In this document: piece after piece, positions 46,260 to 58,260 of the stretch
How the letters are laid out: each line of letters starts with the position of its first letter
Numbering within the stretch: position 1 is the stretch's first letter
Assembly: GCA_029891345.1 (NCBI GenBank)
Contig: CM057002.1
Location: 65,614,590-65,678,589 of the forward strand
From: Dryococelus australis
Lineage: Eukaryota; Arthropoda; Insecta; Phasmatodea; Phasmatidae
Reading direction: 5' to 3'
DNA length: 64,000 bases
Notes under the pieces: model-generated
Told to the model about the DNA's origin: nothing
The model's input: the letters and a program-made list of their open reading frames with translations, nothing else
Databases searched by the model: none
Position numbers and translations under genes: made by a program

Positions 46260-48780
46260 CGTGTGATGCATTCTGGCGCAGTTGGCATGCGGTCTCTACT
46301 CATGACTTCGCGACATCGAGTACCAACGCTCACTCGGGCAATTCATTCATGCTTTAGTACAATAAATCACGTCCCTATAGGATCTATAACCATCACAGCA
46401 AATGAGATTACAGACATGTGGTTGAGAGAAATTGTACTATCTACTCAAAGCCATCAACGTTGTCACCCTTACCCCAACGAGGAAAGTTTACTATTCACCG
46501 ACCCAGTGACACCTTTAGTAGAGATAAGTTAGTTCAATGAATTGCTGTAGAAGCGCAGCACCCAGCCCATGAGATCACCGCAGCCTCCAGCGCTTCACGC
46601 CGAGGCGATAAGATACGTTAAAACCTCCATCACAGGACATAATAAAAGGGTAGCGCAGCGCAGAAGCTCGAATAAACAACCCCTGCGACGTAAGGCTAGC
46701 AATCCCTGCACCCCTCTGGAAGCCTACAAACCAATGATATTAGTACAAATAGAAGGTGGCATCCCAGGAATAAGAACAGTCATCGCTCTCCTCCAGTCTG
46801 CATAAGACAGAGGGAGCAATAGAGGCAAGGGACCATCCACCCTTTTCCCATCTGAATAAGGCTGAAGAACTATCTCAAGGGTGAAGTGGTCACTAAACCA
46901 ACATTGGTAAGTGGCAGCCAAACTGACCTAGCAGTCTGAACAAGACCAAGGAGGATCTATATGGTTAAAGCGCTGACTACTAGACCATGTGCTAAAATGT
47001 GCACTTCAACTGAAGAAGACGCCCGCCATCGGTGAGCCCTGAAGATGCCTCCATTGTTGTGCCGCTTCATACAGAAGACGTATCTCTCCCTTAATGTAAT
47101 TTCCTTTCACGTTAAAATTCCTCTTGGGAACTGGTCGCGAGGTATTTTCAAACTATTAGTCTCCTTCCAAGCACTCCCAATTAAATAAGGATTAATTTAA
47201 TTGTAACATATTTCTATTGTTATCTCTTTATCTCGCCCAGGTTGCCTTCACCTGTAATTTCAGACGGGACTAAGCTTCCTTTGTTGTTTATATATTTATT
47301 AATTGATATCTTGTACAGTAGGAGCGAGTACAGACTCATCCTTTATGTCTTTAAAAATTTGTTGATTAAAACTAATTTTTGAAATCTACACTGAGAGTAA
47401 TTTATTTCGTTATACATTTCCCTTTTGTCATTTTAAAGAAAAAGAATTTAAATAGTATAGAAAACTCTTTGTTTATGATAAAAACATTAATAAGAAATTG
47501 TGCTAGTTAAACCAAAGGTGCAACAAGCAAATGTGAGCCATCACCACCATACACCCACAACTTTAGAACGGCAAACCGAGGCCTGCCATCGAGGCAGATC
47601 GTCGGAAGCGCCTCACTGTAGGAACACAAATTCACACCTTGGTTAGTAAGATCAGACATTCTACTTCCCCTTCCTAGTCTGAAAAGGCCAGAAGCACAAC
47701 TGAACATCCTGTCAGTGACTTAACCTCAAGTCGGTGCCTCACCCAGGTCTCAGGCAAATATATGTATTTCTCAGTCGGTCCAAGTCTAAACAAGGCCGGA
47801 CAGTGGGTACTGAGACTGACAGCACTGCTTCCTGGTTTTACTCAGTAAGGTCGGAGTTAATACTTGTTAATCCTTCAAGTGGTTTTTGATATAGCCTTAC
47901 GCAGAGCACGGCAGACAAAGCAGGCAACATAGACAAGCTCTCCGAGAGACTCTCAAAACACTTAGTAATTGAAATTCTGACGGCAATACTTGGAACTCCC
48001 AGATCACCGAGAACCTTAATTTGTCTGTAGATAATTCACCGCCTTTACCAGTCCTACTCTTTGGACCTCTTATTAAATAACTCCTTGTTAGTGATAGGCC
48101 AACAATTACTCCTAGTAAGCCCACTCACACCCCACAACCAGCACTCAACCGCAACAGACATTGGCCGCTGTTTCAGACACCACCCGACTGGCAAACCAAG
48201 CTGTGAAGTGGAGCGTACCACTTCCTGCTGCACCACAGGAACGATGCCTGGCCAAACATCCTGACGCCAGGGTAGTGGATAATTTTGCCCCAAGTAGGAA
48301 ACCCATTCGTCACACAATCTATAACTGTCGAATCCCAGAGAGGGAATAATTACCATCAACCATTATCCAGGGGTAGACCCCCTATTTTCCAGCGAAACTG
48401 ACTTCACACATAACATTGAAGTATCTAAGAGCGTACAAGACCCAGGTGTCCTGTCTAGAAGAGCACAGAGTCCTTGTCACACTAGAGTTCACCCACCTTT
48501 CCCCTTAGTCTAGGCTGAAGTTAAGGAATTCTAGAACTCAATCATATTTCCAACGTGGAGGACCCTCGACCTAGCCAACAATTAGGTTGTGTACTAAAGG
48601 TGCACATTACGCTCACCCGGTCTGGTCTAGTAACCGAGGTGGTAAAGGACAGATACCCCAGAAGGGGCAGGAGAAGGGAAATTCAGATTCTCTTCTGGGT
48701 TGTGATCATTCTAGCACATATAGTAGTGTTAGATGTTTCCTCCCTTTCATCCGGTCAGGCTTTAGTTTAACAACATTTAT
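46260..48780 (+). mobile_element. LTR-retroelement relic, heavily decayed
   Basis: A GC-rich 2.5-kb block inside the ENPP intron. The frame 46569-46805 includes 'YKPMILVQIEGGIPGIRTVI' then 'ALLQSA', weakly like an aspartic protease start ('ALLDSGA'). CAGGTTGCCTTCACCTG at 47240 matches the LTR-like motif at 2307 and 61385. The frame at 48555-48770 holds a hydrophobic run of unknown meaning. The evidence supports a retroelement only in general terms. Confidence 0.45.
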
Positions 48781-49735
48781 GAGTAGAATTATATTGCATA
48801 AATACCTAACAAATCAATATTTTAATACAAAACTACGCAAAAGCAAATGGCAGGCATTGTTATTACATTATAAGTAACGAAAACAACTGTCATGAAACTC
48901 TATGTACAGACAGAATTGATCCAAATTCTTACAGCATGCTTCCGCAGTAATGTTTGTCACTCAATACAAGTTTCCTGAAAATTCATCAAGCCACACTAAG
49001 AACATAACAGTAACGTTTGCTATGACCTACTGCTTTGCTCACAAAAAAAAAAAAAATCCCTTTTTACTTATAAAATTGAAATACCTTCACTGATGTGAAC
49101 ATAACTTCACAAGAATACTAGAAACACAAGACCTAGCCATTGACAATTTATTTCAAGAAAGTGCATCCACAAATTTAAAGCTGAATCTGATTTTGCCCCA
49201 AATTACTCACCTTGAAGTCGTGGAAGATAGTAGGCCTACTTACTGTTTGATTATATTGGCTAATAGAAATTATACTCTTTGGGCAGATGTAGTTATAATA
49301 CTGTTTTAACAACGTTTATTTATGCTTGCAGAATTGCAACACATATAACAAATACAACATAACCCACTCGTTCAGTTTCTTCAAATTTATTCGAGGTTTA
49401 AAACTTTAGAATTTAACTACACGAAGCACCACATTTTCTATGTTGGCATATTATGTGAAATTTCAAGCATATCTGGGACAAGAAACTACCTGGAGATACA
49501 GCAGAAAGCTACAGGGCCACTTCACTCAGAACAAGAATAAAGGTGTGTTTCTTACATTAATCGATACTTTATTTCAAATAACATTTAAAATCACGTTGGT
49601 TATAAGCCACTGTTTTGTTGACACACGAGTGCAGACTGGAAAAAACCCAAAACAAAACAATGAACCAGCTAACTTGAATGTTGCATCAGCCAGGCGATGA
49701 TGTGAAAGAGTTATAAATATAAATGTGTTAGAATC
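48781..49735. other. Intronic, AT-rich, unassigned
   Basis: Contains an A13 run near 49041. No coding or RNA signal recognised. Confidence 0.4.
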
Positions 49736-49744
49736 ATACAAAAT

Positions 49745-49750
49745 TTTATT
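49745..49750 (-). terminator. AATAAA downstream of the alternative last exon
   Basis: Minus-strand AATAAA 113 bases past the stop at 49863, a normal distance for a short 3' UTR. Confidence 0.4.
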
Positions 49751-49862
49751 CTTATTTGCATACAATGATGCCGTTGGGTGAGATACGAGACGAACAATGA
49801 CACAAATTACTTACTGATAATATGGGAGCCAGCGGTGCTTCCCAATCCCACACTGTTGAGAC

Positions 49863-49975
49863 TCAGGGTCCTCGGGGATGCTGTGGGTCCGTCTCATCTG
49901 ATCGTACTTGCAATACACTTTGCAATACTAAACATTTTAACATTTGAAAAACACATGTGGCTAGGACACTTGTCA
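49863..49975 (-). CDS. ENPP-like gene: candidate alternative last exon
   Basis: On the minus strand the acceptor ACTCTTTTATTTGTAG, with a good pyrimidine tract, opens a frame in the phase left by the exon at 53207. It encodes 'VTSVLATCVFQMLKCLVLQS', 'VLQV' and a polar tail 'RSDETDPQHPRGP' to a TGA at 49863-49865. A moderately hydrophobic stretch followed by a charged tail would serve as a weaker membrane anchor, or make a different C-terminus. An AATAAA follows. Other frames of the same DNA are also open, and a GTAAGT donor lies on this strand just downstream (about 49817). The exon could therefore belong to another transcript. No homolog is known to me. Confidence 0.35.
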
Positions 49976-49999
49976 CTACAAATAAAAGAGTAAAACACT

Positions 50000-51210
50000 G
50001 TGATACTTGCTTTTATTGATACTGTTCGTACAAATAACGTGCCAAGCAATCTAATGATGAAACTTGGTCGTGTCTAGCTAACTCCGTTTGGGTGCTACCC
50101 AGTCCACAATTACTCTAGCGCACGCCTATATGAATGACTTCACCGTGGTGCTTGAAAACACAATCTTCACAAGGGAAGGGAGTCGACAGCCGCTAGGGTG
50201 GACTGACAATTTTTCCCTGAAGATAAGACACGGAGAATTACAAGATGAATCAACAGATGATACATAAACAGGTGTGATTATTTGGCATCACTAGTGCAGA
50301 CTCGTCAGGGCTCGCCCTCCAGCACGTGGTTAGTATGGTGACGGCCTAGACACATAGCCGGCTTGGACGGAAATAATATCACCGTACACAAATTACAAAA
50401 TTACATAACTATCAATGGAACACGATGGGGCCCGAGATGAGTAGTCACAATAAACATGCATATGTGTGAAAGCAAGCTTAGATGGTGCAGATGCTGTTGG
50501 ATAAAGTTTGTAGCGGATCACGTGGTGCAGTGAAATTGCAATATTTCTTCGTAGAGATGGCAAATTAAATTCAGACAAATTGTTATTTCTGTTGGGAAAA
50601 TTATTCCCTTTACAACTAAAGCATTTACAGGCTGGTAGCATGCTGATGGCAGAAAAAGCAAACATAAAAGTGACAGTGTGGTGATACACAAAAAAAGCAT
50701 CAATTTACATGAAAATTACATGGAAACCTGAATAAAATTGACATAGAACCCTGAATAAAATTATGGCACTCATGATTTTACACAAATAAGCCCTTAAAAC
50801 GCATTGATGGCGCAGATACGTACTTGGCGTTATCTGACTGCGTGGTAATATGTGATATGGCCGTAAAATGATCAAACATGAAAAATACCCTTAAATAAAC
50901 ACATGAAATTAAAGCCCTTAAAATTGCACACAGCAATAATACAGAAATTACAATAGAATGCCTTTAGCAGTAGCAGATGGCGTCTGATTCAAGTTTCACA
51001 GGTCACGTGAGCTCGCGGACATATTTCTACTCCTTCTCCTCGATTAAGTTTTTAAAAAGCCACAAGGGCACAAATTATTATTTAAGCAGAAGCATAATGC
51101 TAGGGAATGTCTGGCAGAACGTACGCAAAGCAAAGGTTAACCAGTATACTAAAAGTGCTATGGAAATCTAAATTAGTGCTCAAAAGTTGTAGTGTGTACG
51201 TGACAGTGTC
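50000..51210. other. Intronic, unassigned
   Basis: Mixed composition with a slightly CpG-richer patch near 50090-50370. No supported gene. Confidence 0.35.
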
Positions 51211-51214
51211 TTAC

Positions 51215-51270
51215 CTTGCCAGTTCTCCTAGACAGACTGCCCAGAGGATAGCGTCGCACGAACCTACCAT
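51215..51270 (-). CDS. Candidate first coding exon of an unknown transcript
   Basis: On the minus strand, GCAGCCATGG is an ideal Kozak context. It opens 18 codons, 'MVGSCDAILWAVCLGELA', ending at a good donor (GGCAAG/GTAAGA). A CpG-rich patch lies 330-400 bases upstream (51590-51680). The exon leaves phase 2. It could splice to the acceptor at 49976, giving a protein of about 45 residues. It is not phase-compatible with the ENPP anchor exon. No family recognised. Confidence 0.3.
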
Positions 51271-51589
51271 GGCTGCCTACTGCGTTCACATAAGTGGAAG
51301 TGCTATGCACACCGAGTAAAATATTTCATTATTGAAAAATAAAAGACACTTTAGAAATTAAAATATGAATTCACATTATACATATTAATTTGTAATTTCT
51401 CATCTTTTTGAATGTCTTTTATTACGGCATTCTGGTCGGAGTATAGCTGTTCTTAATCTCCGCGCAGCACACAGTTTGAATTTATAACCAAACATTTTCC
51501 AATATTGACAAACATTTCAGGCCCTAAAAATTAAAGAAAACACATTTTACACTGCAAATAATATTCCGTTAGAGGGACATTCAAATTGG

Positions 51590-51680
51590 AGCCTCCTTGC
51601 GCATGTGCATGTACACGTGTTACATGCGTTGTGAGCGCCGTCATGGGCTTTAGCGCCGCTGGCTGTTAGCCAGCGTCAAC
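51590..51680. promoter_or_regulatory. CpG-rich promoter-like patch with hairpin
   Basis: TTGCGCATGTGCATG resembles an NRF1 site. It is followed by repeated AGCGCCG and a perfect 8-bp stem, CGCTGGCT-GTT-AGCCAGCG (51657-51675). It stands out from its AT-rich surroundings and lies upstream of the candidate exon at 51270 on the minus strand. Confidence 0.3.
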
Positions 51681-53206
51681 AACAAAAATTAATTGAATTG
51701 CAGGTGACAAAAATTTTTAGCTTTACGACTAATAAGACGTTAAATCATTGAACAACTTCTAGTAGTTCGCTGCCAAATTACCTGCGAGTATTGCTCACAT
51801 TCAAATAAATGCAGTTACAGAGAGTGATTTTTTTCATAGGTTGATTTCAGGATTGGTCACTTTATCATGAACCACCAATAAACTTTAGAATTTTTATCTT
51901 AGAATCAGTCACCATTTTGAAGATATTCAAACACACATATATTTTATTTAACCCCTTTTGCAATCAACGTTTGGAAAATGTCACTGCCAGTACCTGCGTA
52001 TATTGTAAATGTTACACTGACTGTCATGCATCCAGTACACAATGCACCCAGTAAAGTTTGCACCCAGTAAAATTAGTAATGACAGAGGGAAAATAGTTCC
52101 ATCTCTTAACGTCGAATTAGTGTTAAGTAAACATTTGTGAACGCTGAAATATTTTTTTTTTACTTTCTGTATTTTTAAATACACATACGCCAATAGCTAT
52201 CTTAATTTTACATGTGATAGAAGAATACACAACATGCATACAAGTAGATCTCGAGCAGGGCTTTCAAAAATGCTCAGTTTACAAAGAACAGCCTGTAGCA
52301 AACAAACTGTTCATTATGACCTATGACTGTGGTTAACTGGATAACTCTGTTTCAAATTCTCCCTTTGACCTGGCCACCTATACTGTAGGCATTGTGACCC
52401 CACAACAAAGCTAACAATGAATGCAATACTGGATTCTGATAGCATACCTAACCCATGACCACAATTCTTTGTTCATATTTGAACAAATAGAGCATTTGAC
52501 AGTAATGACTAAGTAATAGAATTGCTACAGTCAGTTTGCAATGATTTCAATCTTTCTTTGGTAGTATTGACATAATAATAGCATTCCTTGTGAATAAAAA
52601 TATTTTAATAAAGACAACAGTAATTTTGACTGAATACTTGCACCATACTTAACATATCACATCATATTCCATTTTTTATTTTTTTCTAACACATTACAGA
52701 AGAATCCTGTCATAAACACATTACAGAAGAATCCTGTCATAGAATTTTCCAAGGGGTCAGTAAAATTGAATGCAATATTGTATGCAGGAAAACATTATAC
52801 ACAGGAAACATCAAGCAAAACCAAATTCTAATAATTTTTGCATACTATAGCAAGACATCTAAATTACGAGATACAAAAATTACAGTGATCTAAATTCCAT
52901 GGACTTCAGCACCATCAATTAATGCACAATTACGTACATTCTGGAGGCTTACTCATAAATTTAATCTTGGTTTATTTTAACTATTTTCAGGACCACAGCC
53001 TCTAAAATCCTTATAAGATCATAGAGAAATGGAGAAATGGCATGACCATTAAATAATGTTGTTATAAAAGGGAATGTTATAACATGGTTCTGCTGTAAAC
53101 ATGGAGTAATATAAAACCTGGTAAGAAGTGAAACTATTACCAACTGATTACATCAGAGAACAACTGTTCCTTGTGATACACCTTTACCCATCCACAGAAA
53201 ACTCAC
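51681..53206. other. Intronic, unassigned; 27-bp tandem duplication
   Basis: Two perfect units of AACACATTACAGAAGAATCC plus TGTCATA occur at 52688-52741. No genes recognised. Confidence 0.5.
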
Positions 53207-53446
53207 CCATCAAGGACAAAGATGGCGTGTGGAAGACCAGGATGTCGTATACATGCTCCAAAGAGCCATTATTTGATGGGCAGTTGATGTTTAGCAGGTG
53301 TGCAAACAGTGGGAAGAGGTCGACGGTGTTGAATGGAGGCACACGGTGGCCCTGCTTCACTGCTGGCCCCCATGCAAGAAAGAATGGCCGCATGTTCAGC
53401 TCCGAATTGTCGTAGCCATGCATGCCGAATGTCAAATTCCTGGTGG
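53207..53446 (-). CDS. ENPP-like gene: internal exon with HGYDN motif
   Basis: A 240-base exon on the minus strand between the acceptor GGTATTCCCAG and the donor GTGAGT (53206-53201), phase 1 at both ends. It encodes 'TRNLTFGMHGYDNSELNMRP', 'FFLAWGPAVKQGHRVPPFNT' and 'VDLFPLFAHLLNI', then a 'NNGSL' segment. These are the conserved C-terminal blocks of the phosphodiesterase domain of nucleotide pyrophosphatase/phosphodiesterases (alkaline phosphatase superfamily). There the His of G.HGYDN coordinates an active-site zinc and NNG follows the last strand. The ectoenzyme would hydrolyse nucleotide phosphodiester bonds at the cell surface or in the extracellular space. There are no stops and the key residues are intact, so this looks like a functional gene. 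It is closest in layout to ENPP4/5, which lack the nuclease-like domain. Confidence 0.92.
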
Positions 53447-54847
53447 CTGGGAATACCAGTGACGTCATAAGTCCAGGAAATTATACATACCCTCAAAAGA
53501 ACCCAATATATACATACATATTAAAAACTTTTTGTGGCAATGAAATGTGATTGTAATTAATACAATACAGTATAACTCTATTTTCACGGGAATAACTAGT
53601 AATAATTTTTTAGCAGGGAAAATGTCTCACCTTGAAAAAGTAAACTGTTCTCTTCTTCGTAATGGTGTAATAAAACATACATTTAAAATTTCTAACAATG
53701 TTTTATGATGAAAAAATAAGCCATTTTTTATTATAAAAAGTTTAAATGTCTCCATGAAATGAGCCCTTGTAGAGTACAGTGGAACTGTGTCCCAATAAAT
53801 AAGGATACTAATAACATATTCACTATAGCAATAATTTTTGACTACACTGCAATGTTCTATATTAAAAATACAATATACTCATTTAAAATGAGTGCCTTTT
53901 TGCATTTATGCTTGCTGTAAAGATAATATCGCTCTTTCTACAAGTTGAAAAAAATGTAAATGTTTTCATTCATAGTTTGCAAACATGTCGTGCAGAGCTT
54001 TTACACAGAGCTGCTCTCATGGAAATAAACAGGGGTAAGGAACATTATTGATCTCACATACAGCTGAATGAGTGGTAGCGAACGAGAAGGAAGGGTAGCA
54101 ATAGTGCAAAGGAGATACCGCAATGGAAAGAGAATGTGGATTTTACATACAGCAGCCAGTTCAACAAACATTGTTTATATTTTAAACATGGAAAGAAAAG
54201 TGCATGCAGCTACACAGTGAGACAGGTCATTTCATGAAAAGAGGGACATAATGAGAAATGTTACACATACAAGAAATACTAGAAATTGTATTGGCAAACC
54301 AAAACATTTTCCATACCATGTCTTTATATCACAAACAGGTTTTCACAACATAGAATCAGCATTTATTTGTTTCTAGCTTGCAAACTACAAGATGGACACA
54401 GCAGAGTTGACAAGGTTAATGTTAGTACTTTGATAATATGCTACTGTGCTAATAAAATTTGATCTTATAAACGAAAATGTTACATTAATGTTGAAACTAA
54501 CTTTTCTAATACTCATATGTACAAAAAATATATACTAACTGGAACAGAGATATTTACTATTAAAGAAACCTATATGTTATGTAACATTTGTTACAGAAAA
54601 TGTACATTTCATTTCATGATACTGTTTGAAAACTATTTAATATTTTCAAAAGGCATATTATCTGCCCTTATAATGTAAACTAACCATTGATGGTAATATT
54701 CCTTCTCAATTTTGTAATTATACATACAAACTGTGTAACAAATGTTACATCAAATAGTAACAAACGTTACACTGTGGATAATTCAACTTTCATGTCTCAA
54801 ATATTTTAATAATGCCCTATACAATCAGCTAATTTAGATTAAACGTA
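53447..54847. other. ENPP intron, unassigned
   Basis: AT-rich; no coding or RNA features recognised. Confidence 0.45.
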
Positions 54848-55850
54848 GTGAACACAGTGTATTTTTTTTTATACAGAGCACAGATGGGCCCAGATAAAAA
54901 CCAAGAAAAATTACAAAAATGTTGTAATATTATAGTGAAAGTTCGAAAACAACCAAAATCTAAATTGCAGAAAGCTGCAGAAAGGGAGGCTACTCGGAAA
55001 AGGGCGCAAGTGTTTGGGAAAAACAAAAAGGATAATTCTTAAGGCAGACTGCTGTGTGTGCTGCCTATAAGAGAGTGAATTCTTTTTGGAAAACACTCAA
55101 AAGAGCACAAAGAAATTTGCAGAAAGTCGAGGAAAAACAACAACTGTTATGAGAAAACTAATCACTCCATGTGCCTTTGCAGTCAAAGCATACTTTCTCC
55201 CTAGGTAATTACTGAAGAAACTACATTAAAGGTTCAAGAATTTATTAACTGAAATGATATTTCATGGCTTCTTCCAGTGGTGAAGATGGATTTTATTACT
55301 GTCCATGAAAATGGGGGAAAGGAGCACAATAGGCTTCTCATGTATAATTTAAAAGAGGCGTATGCATTTTTTCAACAACAGAATTGTAATGCACAACAGG
55401 CTTATCAAAATTTTGTGTAATAAGACCAAAATATGTTAAGCTGGTTTCTGATTGGAATCAGTGTGTGTTCTGTTGCCCCTATTTGGAAAATATGCAGCTA
55501 CTGATTTCAACACCATGGAAAACAAATGAGAAACCAAAGACTACCCTATAGCTAATTAAAGAAACTGTATGGAATACAGAAAATAAAAACTGGAAGAAGA
55601 GAAGCTATAAAGAATGTCGTAACATTCCAATTCTGCAATGGCAAAGAAATTAATGATGACTGTGAGGAAGTCCCATATCAGGCAGTGGGGAGGTGGGTCT
55701 CTAGTTGGACAAACACTAACAATAAATGCATAATCCACTGTATTCAAGTATCAACTCAATCAATTCACACCGATAACAAAAGCAGACAGTGGAACTGTAA
55801 ACGTCACATGAAATTTTGTGTAAAAGTTTGTCCCTCTGGAACACCAGAAT
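54848..55850 (+). pseudogene. Relic of an uncharacterised TE-like insect protein family
   Basis: Plus strand, opposite to ENPP. A lysine/arginine-rich N-terminal piece (54887-55041) reads 'MGPDKNQEKLQKC' and 'KAAEREATRKRAQVFG'. After stops come 'ISWLLPVVKMDFITVHENGG' and 'LLMYNLKEAYAFFQQQN'. I recall an insect protein family with '.EFY.RDDISW.APGRKD.VTV' and 'L...L.EAY..F....P' blocks, often annotated as uncharacterised and mobile. The order and spacing fit, but I cannot name it. Many stops are present. Confidence 0.45.
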
Positions 55851-56751
55851 AAATACAATTCAGACAGTAAATTAACTGTTCCATAATTGATAAAAACATG
55901 CCACGTACTACCGGAGAAAGGCCGATGTTGTACTCACCCCTCTCGGAGGGCAGAGACTAAAACCGCTTACTTCTTGAAATTTGACAAATAAAGTAAATAC
56001 TAATTACTAAGCGAGGAACTATCTTTGCACCCTACACTACTGCATGACATGCTATTAACTTCACACTAGAAACCTATGCTCATGCAACTATCTCCCTCAA
56101 CTCGTGAGCGCACGTTGAACACGTTATCGTGCTTCCAAGTTTGTACAAAGAGTCACACGAAAGTGGTTGGCGGCAGCAGGATACAAATTAGCATGCTGTA
56201 CGTGGGTGCAAAGGTTACAGCATTTAGTTTGCAAACCATTCCTAGGGAGCGCTGGGAATTCAGAAAGCTATCCACAACTACACACAACTGTTCTGCAGTA
56301 AGAATTACATGTGTTGCAGCTCTGGCAAGTAGAACAGACAAGGTACAGCAAAAGGCGTCCCATGCATCAGGAAGGAATAGAAGTGTAGCAGCTAACTTTT
56401 GGTTGCAAGCTGAGCTCTCTACAGCAAGCAACCAGCTTCCAGCAACAGCAGCTTGGAAGCAAAGTTAACTCTGTACTAAATCCAAGTACATGAATACTGG
56501 GCTGAAATAAAATTTTTGAAATAACACAATCGCCTGGGAATTGGAACAGAACTACGTTGGTATAACTTTCTCAAAATACTGACACAATTAATAAGACAGA
56601 AATACTAAAATACACGAAATTACGTAAAATCCAGAAAAATTGTGCCACAAAATTTTAGAAAAATTTTACAATGGCACATTTGTGAGCCAAGTGGCTACAC
56701 TCAATAAAGAAAATTATCTTAGCAAATTTCTAGGTTACAAGACATACTCAC
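55851..56751. other. ENPP intron with an unexplained open frame
   Basis: The plus-strand frame 56076-56468 (130 codons) and a 92-codon minus frame overlap in a GC-richer patch. Neither has a recognisable motif. I list them as unexplained rather than as genes. Confidence 0.3.
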
Positions 56752-56958
56752 GAGTGATGTTGTAATGGTGGATATAATAGTCCCTTGCTGCAAAGAAGTC
56801 ATCAAATGCATAACCCTCATCAGCCACAGCAAGCAGTGGTGGGGTGCGGCGGTTGAGGGCAAAGTGCCACCGAACCGGCAGCTCTTCCTTTTTATATATC
56901 GTGAAGTGTTCTTGCTGCGAGGCATTCTTCAAAGCAGAGTAGATCATGTCCTCTGCAT
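56752..56958 (-). CDS. ENPP-like gene: internal exon (catalytic domain)
   Basis: A 207-base exon on the minus strand between the acceptor GTGCTGTGCGCAG and the donor GTGAGTATGT (56751-56742), phase 1 at both ends. It encodes 'MIYSALKNASQQEHFTIYKK', 'EELPVRWHFALNRRTPPLLA' and 'VADEGYAF'. It ends 'HHYNIT', joining the exon at 53446 without a frame break. ENPP proteins have 'VY..LK.....YKKE.IP.R.HY..N.RI.PI..VADEGW' just before G.HGYDN, so the match is in exact order. The intron to the next exon is 3.3 kb. Exons for the signal peptide, the Thr nucleophile and the first metal ligands should lie at higher coordinates. None was found to 64000. Confidence 0.93.
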
Positions 56959-57520
56959 CTGCGCACAGCACAAAATCAAGCAAGCCGTACCAAAACTCTA
57001 CGCAGATGCAGAAAAATATCAGTTTCTTTGGAAGGTATTATAAACGGTACACAGTATATGTTACATTTATTCCGAATCATGTTTATTGAAAACCTTAGTT
57101 CATTCTTTTATACCTATTATTATGACATACCAGGGGCAACATTGTTTACCCAATCTAGCCTCGTGATAATTGCGGGACTACCCAAGCATGAACCATTAGG
57201 CTATATACACCTCATTTGCACCATCTTTGATGCCAGAAAACAGTACACAAGTAGGGCTGTTGCCACCTGCTATACGGCTTCCTGCATCACACCCAGACCA
57301 ATATACATTCGCTCCTGCCCTTCAGACAGTACACAAAACTGGCATTCCCTCCCATGCTGTTGACTGGGTTATGGTGATGTCCTGCGTTGCTGGGTAACAC
57401 TGAAGTGAAGAGTGCGGTTACTATCAAACCTTTTTGTTAAGTGCTTGGAGTGCCTGCGATTTCCCGCCCTGCTTACGTACTCGTGGGGAGCCGAAAATTA
57501 GTAGTCACTAGGGATGCATC
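56959..57520. other. ENPP intron, unassigned
   Basis: A frame at 57028-57363 has no recognisable product. GC rises toward the Gypsy sequence. Confidence 0.35.
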
Positions 57521-57571
57521 ACACAAACCTTACCAAGAAGACTCAAAGTTGCTGGCAATTTCCCATCCCCT

Positions 57572-58260
57572 GTGATAACCAAGGAACTGGAACATGCGCA
57601 TGCAGACAATGCACCACGAGGATGGTCACTGCCCTCCAAGAAACTGCTCGAAATTTCCTCTCCATTTAGTAAGTCCCTCGATTTGTTGCTCAAGGATAAG
57701 CCATCTCCTTCTGTACACCTACTGTTTCCACCTCTATTTTTGGCTCCCTTATGCCGTGCCACTGGGAGGCAGACAGAAAGGCCTTGGCTCTTATCAGGGA
57801 AATTGTGCAGACCATGCAGATGTCCAATAGTGTCTATGCTTGGTTGCGAGAAGAAGCCAAAAGACAAAAAGGCTCCATGCTCAGCTCATTACCCCGACCA
57901 GCTGATACATGGTGACTGGAAGATCAGGACAACTTCTTTCAACTTGTTCATCGGATGCCATGGGCTCTTCCTCCCCTCAGGTATGAGGAATTCATCACCA
58001 GCTGTGAGCAGCTCGAATGCCTAATGGTCACACAACTGACAAACTATACGGACAGAACCAGAAGGAAGGGGTAGAGGCGGAACTGTTAATTCGCCAGACA
58101 GCCCTAATTTTCAGTGGGTACATCCAAGGTGCGAGGAGCTGGAAGGAGCATAGCTTACCATTCAACTACTCTTGCCAGAGATCCACTCACACTTGTGGAA
58201 CGGAGAACTCGAAATCCTCGAAGAAATGGTTAGAACAGCATAGGTGTGGGAAGCCGACGT
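57572..58260 (+). pseudogene. Gag-like region, copy 1
   Basis: One frame ends 'MQMSNSVYAWLREEAKRQKG' followed by 'SMLSSLPRPAD'. Another carries 'TQLTNYTDRTRRKG' near 58030. The minus strand is also open across the duplicated part, so the coding frame is not certain. The gag assignment comes from the zinc knuckle that follows. Confidence 0.45.

Noticed and set aside
49815-49890. Reading the alternative-exon DNA in another frame as a Ser-rich stalk joining the anchor exon in phase
   Set aside because: The phases would fit, but neither possible acceptor has a pyrimidine tract; the terminal-exon reading has a much better acceptor.
55922-55975. Small minus-strand exon with a good GTGAGT donor inside the ENPP intron
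   Set aside because: The acceptor is weak, the peptide is not ENPP-like, and the flanking exons already join in phase without it.
56076-56468. 130-codon plus-strand frame in the ENPP intron
   Set aside because: No recognisable motif and an overlapping open minus-strand frame; most likely chance in a GC-richer patch.
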